The translations under genes were made by a program, and so were the position numbers. The notes beneath the pieces were generated by a model. The model saw only the letters and a program-made list of their open reading frames with translations. It did not search any database and was not told the DNA's origin. Positions 57,693-64,000 of a stretch of DNA of 64,000 nucleotides are shown one piece after another (the stretch's first letter is position 1; each line of letters begins with the position of its first letter). Origin of the DNA: Vibrio fluminensis (GTDB taxonomy: Bacteria; Pseudomonadota; Gammaproteobacteria; Enterobacterales; Vibrionaceae); assembly GCF_015278125.1 (NCBI RefSeq), contig NZ_JADILO010000021.1:1-64000 (forward strand), given 5' to 3'.

Positions 57693-58132
57693 AGCACCTA
57701 AATATTATCGTAATAAATAATCTTTCTTTAGTTTTTAATCTTGATGCTGAGTTAATTAAATTAATTCATTGTTTTTTATTCGATTAATTATCTCTGATTA
57801 TTTACCGATCGGTTTAATTTAATTGATATAGATATTAATTGTAATAATGGAGGTTGGTATTAATTATTTTTGTTTAATTAATAAATAAACGCACTATTAT
57901 TTTTAACAAATGGCAGTGTGGTTTTTGGTATAAATTTTTGTGTAATTTATAAATGAGATCTAGTTCAAGTTTGATTTGATGATATTTTGGACTGACCGCA
58001 CCAAAACAACCACTATTTTGACCTTTATTTGCGGATTTGGAGGTCAAGAAACATTAAATTATCTCGCGGTTGTTGTTGCCTACGTGTAAAAAATGACGTT
58101 ATTTAAGCCGTTTTTAGCTAGTGTAGGTGGTG

Positions 58133-58150
58133 TGTAAAAAATTCCGTACA
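58133..58150. promoter_or_regulatory. TyrR-box-like site overlapping a palindrome
   Basis: TGTAAA-N6-CGTACA keeps the essential G-N14-C of the TyrR box (TGTAAA-N6-TTTACA). TyrR activates TPL genes in enterobacteria. The 3' half is shared with the palindrome CGTACAGTTAAATGTACG (58145-58162). Confidence 0.45.
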
Positions 58151-58276
58151 GTTAAATGTACGTATTAAAGTGTTAACTGAATCCCATAATGGGTATTGGC
58201 TAACAAAATAAATAGTTTAGTACAATACTGATTCATCAAATAAATCAAAAAAACAACGTCTGTAATATCTTGTTTT

Positions 58277-58304
58277 GGCAATAAAGTTGCCGTTTAGTTT
58301 TTTA
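58277..58304 (+). terminator. Weak attenuator-like hairpin in the TPL leader
   Basis: GGCAA-TAAAG-TTGCC followed by GTTTAGTTTTTT. Only five base pairs (six with a G-T), so termination would be weak or conditional. Confidence 0.3.
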
Positions 58305-58366
58305 TACGAAAGCGCCGGTTTATACCGCTTGAACAGCTATTCCCTTAATCCGGAAAAAATATTCTA

Positions 58367-58399
58367 ATGGCTTCGAAGTTTGGGGATACACCCAATTAA
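58367..58399 (+). CDS. Possible 10-aa leader peptide before TPL
   Basis: ATG 58367 to TAA 58397 encodes MASKFGDTPN, 38 bp before the TPL start. Upstream CCGGAAAA is a weak ribosome site. Tryptophanase operons of this fold family have a tnaC leader with a Ser-Lys-Trp motif; here Ser-Lys-Phe is seen, which may be chance. Confidence 0.15.
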   Translation: MASKFGDTPN

Positions 58400-58419
58400 A
58401 TAAAGAATATGACCATTAA

Positions 58420-59829
<1,410 letters not shown>

Positions 59830-59854
59830 TAGTTAGCTCATCGCTGAGTTACTG

Positions 59855-59881
59855 AGCCCCCAAATTTTGGGGGCTTTTTTC
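59855..59881 (+). terminator. Terminator after tyrosine phenol-lyase
   Basis: AGCCCCC/GGGGGCT stem (59855-59875, AT-rich inner part) followed by six T residues. Confidence 0.9.
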
Positions 59882-60078
59882 GTTTATGGCCTACCATGAA
59901 CCAAAAGCTTAAGGTGTGATTCTTTCGGAGACGTTACTGAAGAGGTTTTTACGCCTAAGAGCTTGGTCTTATAGCCGTTTTTTTAGTAGGTATTGTTGAA
60001 ATAGAAACGCTTGGCAGAGTAAGGCTTATCGCTTATCAATACCCCCACGATTTAACTTCCCTCTTATACTTACCAAAC

Positions 60079-60105
60079 CATGCATCTTGAGGTGACTTGG
60101 GTATA
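60079..60105. repeat. Fragment of dispersed repeat (terminal sequence)
   Basis: Read on the minus strand it begins TATACCCAAGTCACCTCAAG, like the end of the 14952-15078 element. Only one end is present. It lies just before alaS. Confidence 0.45.
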
Positions 60106-60173
60106 GCATCTAGCACACGCTTATGTGTACAATACAGCAAAATTCTATCTCGACTATTTTCAGGAAGAGCTGC

Positions 60174-62771
60174 ATGTACATGAGCACAGATGAGGTTCGT
60201 AACGCGTTCCTCAAGTTCTTTGAGAGCAAAGGACACCAAATCGTAGAAAGTTCATCGTTAGTACCGCATAACGACCCAACCCTGCTTTTCACTAACGCAG
60301 GTATGAACCAATTTAAAGATTGTTTCTTAGGTTTAGAAAAACGCGCCTACACACGAGCGACTACGGCCCAACGCTGTGTACGTGCTGGTGGTAAACACAA
60401 CGATTTAGAAAACGTTGGCTTTACTGCTCGTCACCACACATTCTTTGAAATGCTCGGTAACTTCAGCTTCGGTGATTACTTCAAAGAAGACGCGATTGCT
60501 TACGCATGGGAATTTCTAACTGAAACGCTACAACTACCAAAAGATCGTCTACTGGTAACAGTATACGAGACGGATGATGAAGCGTTTGATATCTGGAACC
60601 AAAAAATTGGTATCCCTGCCGATCGCATCGTACGTATCGGTGATAAAGAAGGCGGTAAAGCTTACGAGTCAGACAACTTCTGGCAAATGGGCGACACAGG
60701 CCCTTGTGGTCCATGTACTGAAATCTTTTACGATCACGGTGAACATATTTGGGGTGGTCGTCCAGGCTCTCCTGAAGAAGACGGTGACCGTTTTATCGAG
60801 ATCTGGAACAACGTATTTATGCAGTTCAACCGTCAAGCAGACGGCACGATGGAACCTCTTCCAAAGCCATCTGTTGATACGGGTATGGGTATTGAACGTA
60901 TCTCTGCAATTATGCAAGGTGTTCACTCGAACTACGAGATCGATGTTTTCCAAACACTGATCAAAGCAGCGGCTGAAGTGACAGGTTGTGAAGACCTATC
61001 TAACCAGTCTCTACGTGTAATTGCTGATCACATTCGTTCATGTTCATTCCTAATCGTTGATGGTGTTATGCCTTCAAACGAAGGTCGTGGTTACGTTCTA
61101 CGTCGCATCATCCGTCGTGCAGTTCGTCACGGTAACAAAGTCGGTGCTCAAGGTGCGTTCTTCCACAAGTTGGTTGGCGTATTGGCAGGAATCATGGGTA
61201 CTGCTGGTGAAGAACTAAAACGTCAGCAAGCTGTGGTTGAAAAAGTTCTACGTATCGAAGAGGAGAACTTCGGACGTACTCTTGAACGTGGCATGACAAT
61301 TCTAAACGAAGCTTTAGATAACATTTCTTCGCAAGGCACGGACGGTAAAGTGCTAGACGGCGAAACCGTATTTAAACTTTACGACACTTACGGCTTCCCT
61401 GCTGACCTAACTAACGACGTAGCTCGCGAGCGTGACTTCGCGATTGACGAAGAAGGTTTTGAGAAAGCGATGGAAGAGCAACGTCAACGTGCTCGTGAAG
61501 CAGGCCAATTCGGTACAGACTACAATGCAGTAATCAAAACTGATGCACAAACTGAGTTCTGCGGTTACGCAGGTACAGAAGGTTCAAGCGCAGTAGCGGC
61601 AATGTTTGTTGAAGGCAACGAAGTTGAGTCTCTATCGGCAGGCGATAAGGCGATCCTTATCCTTGAAGAAACCCCATTCTACGCTGAGTCAGGTGGTCAA
61701 TGTGGTGACGCTGGTGTGATCAAAACTGAATCAGGCCTTTTCAAAGTAGAAGATACTCAGAAGTTGGGTAACGCGATTGCACACCACGGCGAGTTGACTG
61801 AAGGCGTGATCGCTAAAGGCGATAAAGCGCAAACTCTCGTTGATGCACTGCGCCGTGCAGCAATCACACTGAACCACTCTGCAACGCACTTGCTACACGC
61901 AGCACTGCGTAAAGTTCTTGGTGAACACGTAACACAGAAAGGTTCACTAGTGAAAGCTGAAAACCTACGCTTTGACTTCTCTCACCTAGAAGGTGTGACA
62001 GCCGCTGAACTAAAAGAAGTTGAACGCCTAGTGAACGCGCAAATTCGTCGTAACCACAACATTGAAACCAATGTTATGGACATTGAATCTGCGAAGCAGA
62101 AAGGCGCGATGGCGCTATTCGGTGAGAAATACGATGATGAAGTTCGCGTACTATCTATGGGCGATTTCTCAACTGAGCTATGTGGTGGTATCCACGCGTC
62201 TAACACTGGTGACATTGGTCTGTTTAAGATCACGTCAGAAGGTGGCATCGCCGCGGGCATCCGTCGTATTGAAGCGGTAACAGGTGAAGCGGCTCTAGAC
62301 GCGATTGAAGCGCAGCAAGATAAGTACGAAGCGAAGCTTTCAGAAGCTGCGAACAAATCTAAAGCACTAGAGAAAGAAATTCAGCAACTGAAAGACAAAC
62401 TGGCTTCTCAAGCAAGTGCTAGCCTAACTAGCCAAGTTAAAGAGATTGCGGGTGTTAAAGTACTAATTTCTCAACTAGATGGCGCAGACAACAAAGCACT
62501 ACGCGGTATGGTTGATGAGCTTAAGAACCAACTTGGCAGCGGTATTATCATGCTGGGTAACGTAGCGGAAGGCAAAGTTGGCCTAATCGCTGGTGTAACC
62601 AAAGATCTAACTGGCAAAGTAAAAGCGGGTGAGCTTGTTAACATGGTTGCTCAGCAAGTTGGCGGTAAAGGTGGCGGTCGCCCAGATATGGCGCAAGCAG
62701 GTGGTACTGATGCATCAGCGTTACCAGCAGCGTTGGAGTCAGTAGAAGCTTGGATCGCTGAGCGTCTATAA
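60174..62771 (+). CDS. alaS: Alanyl-tRNA synthetase
   Basis: An 865-residue class II synthetase. Catalytic core with [22 protein letters not shown] and [15 protein letters not shown], editing domain with the HxxxH zinc motif ([12 protein letters not shown]) and [15 protein letters not shown], then a coiled coil and the C-terminal DHHA1 domain with [18 protein letters not shown] 60174 lies 8 nt after AGGA; ATG 60180 ([10 protein letters not shown]) is an equally likely start. In E. coli it follows recX. Confidence 0.96.
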   Translation: MYMSTDEVRNAFLKFFESKGHQIVESSSLVPHNDPTLLFTNAGMNQFKDCFLGLEKRAYTRATTAQRCVRAGGKHNDLENVGFTARHHTFFEMLGNFSFGDYFKEDAIAYAWEFLTETLQLPKDRLLVTVYETDDEAFDIWNQKIGIPADRIVRIGDKEGGKAYESDNFWQMGDTGPCGPCTEIFYDHGEHIWGGRPGSPEEDGDRFIEIWNNVFMQFNRQADGTMEPLPKPSVDTGMGIERISAIMQGVHSNYEIDVFQTLIKAAAEVTGCEDLSNQSLRVIADHIRSCSFLIVDGVMPSNEGRGYVLRRIIRRAVRHGNKVGAQGAFFHKLVGVLAGIMGTAGEELKRQQAVVEKVLRIEEENFGRTLERGMTILNEALDNISSQGTDGKVLDGETVFKLYDTYGFPADLTNDVARERDFAIDEEGFEKAMEEQRQRAREAGQFGTDYNAVIKTDAQTEFCGYAGTEGSSAVAAMFVEGNEVESLSAGDKAILILEETPFYAESGGQCGDAGVIKTESGLFKVEDTQKLGNAIAHHGELTEGVIAKGDKAQTLVDALRRAAITLNHSATHLLHAALRKVLGEHVTQKGSLVKAENLRFDFSHLEGVTAAELKEVERLVNAQIRRNHNIETNVMDIESAKQKGAMALFGEKYDDEVRVLSMGDFSTELCGGIHASNTGDIGLFKITSEGGIAAGIRRIEAVTGEAALDAIEAQQDKYEAKLSEAANKSKALEKEIQQLKDKLASQASASLTSQVKEIAGVKVLISQLDGADNKALRGMVDELKNQLGSGIIMLGNVAEGKVGLIAGVTKDLTGKVKAGELVNMVAQQVGGKGGGRPDMAQAGGTDASALPAALESVEAWIAERL

Positions 62772-62794
62772 GATTTCACGATTAAAGTAATTCG

Positions 62795-62828
62795 CGCTCA
62801 ACCAGAAATGGTTGAGCGTTCTTTTTTA
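62795..62828 (+). terminator. Terminator after alaS
   Basis: Perfect 10-bp stem CGCTCAACCA/TGGTTGAGCG, loop GAAA, then TTCTTTTTT. Confidence 0.93.
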
Positions 62829-62927
62829 TGTGAAACAAACATATTCAACATATTTAATTAGATTAATCCCGCTTAATCAGTAAGTTGAGCGGCACAATGA
62901 GACTTGGTCTTAGGAAGGTGAAGACTG

Positions 62928-64000
62928 GTGAAAAAGCCTCTTATCGTGCAGAAATTTGGTGGTACATCGGTGGGTTCGATAGAAAGAATCCACCAAGTTG
63001 CACAGCACATTATTAACGCTAAAAATTCAGGTAACCAAGTGGTTGTCGTGGTTTCAGCTATGTCTGGAGAGACAAATCGTCTAGTCGATTTAGCTCAACA
63101 AATTGATAGCGTACCAAATGCTCGTGAATTGGATGTGTTGCTCTCTGCGGGCGAACAAATGTCGATGGCTCTATTAGCGATGACCCTGAATAAAATGGGG
63201 TATACCTCGCGATCATTAACAGGAGCGCAGGCAAGAATTGTCACCGATGAACAACACAATGACGCGACGATAAAGCACATAGATGTTTCGCCAATTCTTA
63301 AGCTGATTGAGCAAGACCAAATCGTTATTGTGGCTGGATTTCAAGGAATTACTGAGAGTGGTGACATTACGACATTGGGGCGTGGCGGTTCTGATACTAC
63401 GGCGGTGGCACTTGCAGGTGCTTTACAAGCGGATGAATGCCAAATTTTCACCGACGTTGATGGTATCTATACTTGTGACCCTCGTATCGTTGAAAGCGCT
63501 CATAAGCTTGACGTGATAGATTTCCCTTCGATGGAAAGCATGGCTAAACATGGTGCAAAAGTGCTGCATCTTCCTTCTGTGCTACACGCATGGAAAAACC
63601 AAGTTCCGTTAAGAGTATTGTCGACTTTCGATGTCAATCAGGGTAGTTTGGTCAAAGGTGATGAATGTTTACACTCTGTTTGTGGCTTAGCGATTCAACG
63701 TGATATGTGTTTGATTAAAGTCGCTAAACCTGTACTTATTAGTGTAGAGAAACAGTGTCAACTTATCGGAATTGATATTTGGGATGTGATTGAGCACCCA
63801 GAATGGTTCGGTATTGTTGTCAAGCAAGAAGCTTTCTCTAAACTAGAATTGGTCTTACAGGGAAAAGTAGCCGATCGTCATCAGATTAGCTTGTTGACCG
63901 CTGTTGGTGCAAATACGCAAGAGCTCGCTGATTCTTTGAATTCATTGCTTGCCGAACATAAGATATCAGCTATTCACCAGAAAAGTGATGAACGGTCATT
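62928..64000 (+). CDS. lysC: Aspartate kinase, N-terminal part (3' end outside window)
   Basis: An open frame of 357 codons from GTG 62928 to the window end. It phosphorylates aspartate, the first step to lysine, threonine and methionine. Motifs: VQKFGGTSVGSIERI, VVVVSAMSGETNRLVDLA, GEQMSMALLA, LGRGGSDTTAVALAGAL and FTDVDGIYTCDPRIV; ACT domains should begin near residue 260. The GTG start follows AGGAAGGTGAAGACTG. Its position between alaS and (outside the window) csrA is the usual Vibrio arrangement, as I recall it. No lysine riboswitch fits in the 156-bp leader. Confidence 0.93.
   Translation, partial: MKKPLIVQKFGGTSVGSIERIHQVAQHIINAKNSGNQVVVVVSAMSGETNRLVDLAQQIDSVPNARELDVLLSAGEQMSMALLAMTLNKMGYTSRSLTGAQARIVTDEQHNDATIKHIDVSPILKLIEQDQIVIVAGFQGITESGDITTLGRGGSDTTAVALAGALQADECQIFTDVDGIYTCDPRIVESAHKLDVIDFPSMESMAKHGAKVLHLPSVLHAWKNQVPLRVLSTFDVNQGSLVKGDECLHSVCGLAIQRDMCLIKVAKPVLISVEKQCQLIGIDIWDVIEHPEWFGIVVKQEAFSKLELVLQGKVADRHQISLLTAVGANTQELADSLNSLLAEHKISAIHQKSDERS

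Noticed and set aside
62772..62927. Lysine riboswitch before lysC
   Set aside because: The interval is only 156 bp, much of it taken by the alaS terminator, too short for the ~170-nt aptamer.

Overview
The window is about 64 kb of a Vibrio (Vibrionaceae) main chromosome. The evidence is gene order and protein identity: tktA-epd-pgk-fbaA-mscS-argO/argP, pykF next to glmS, rpoD-dnaG-yqeY-rpsU/tsaD, folB-folK, ftsB-ispD-ispF-truD-surE-pcm-nlpD-rpoS, ffh-rpsP-rimM-trmD-rplS, pilABCD-coaE-zapD-yacG and mutS/pncC-recA-alaS-lysC. Strongly expressed genes use Leu-CTA and Arg-CGT heavily, as vibrios do. The species cannot be fixed from the sequence. There is no IS element, prophage, integrase or CRISPR array.

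Layout. 1-5.3 kb: glycolysis and pentose-phosphate genes (tktA 3' part, epd, pgk, fbaA). 5.6-9.7 kb: a mechanosensitive channel, the arginine exporter argO and its activator argP, a SIMPL-domain protein and a GntR/FCD regulator. 9.8-14.4 kb: pykF divergent from a DeoR-family regulator and glmS. 14.4-24.5 kb: an accessory stretch between glmS and rpoD with a porin, the mannitol operon mtlADR (with a probable antisense MtlS RNA), an orphan TRAP solute-binding protein, an unknown gene and a purine permease under a PurR-like box. It ends at a tRNA-Ile2(CAU) gene that I recall as a genomic-island insertion site in other vibrios; here it looks empty. 24.8-29.3 kb: the macromolecular-synthesis operon rpsU-yqeY-dnaG-rpoD. 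29.8-40.3 kb: tsaD, a hydrolase, plsY, folate genes, uppP, and the ftsB-to-rpoS series. 40.4-46.4 kb: a CorC-type membrane protein, a CcsA-like protein, ffh and the trmD operon. 46.4-46.8 kb: a repeat-rich 3' region with an 8 x 7 bp tandem array. 46.8-52.7 kb: the type IV pilus and coaE operon. 52.9-64 kb: mutS, pncC, recA, a tyrosine phenol-lyase gene, alaS and the 5' part of lysC.

The most unusual feature is at 57.3-59.9 kb. The usual gammaproteobacterial order is recA-recX-alaS. Here no recX is visible. In its place are about 1.15 kb of AT-rich DNA and a gene that reads as tyrosine phenol-lyase, not tryptophanase: the TPL-diagnostic Thr and Arg residues are present. A TyrR-box-like site, a palindrome, a weak attenuator-like hairpin and a possible 10-codon leader peptide lie upstream. 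Other points of interest are a long bipartite hairpin between epd and pgk, a PurR-type operator before fbaA, a cluster of CRP-like sites before mtlA, a clean palindrome before the orphan TRAP gene, and dispersed repeats with TATACCC...CAAGT ends.
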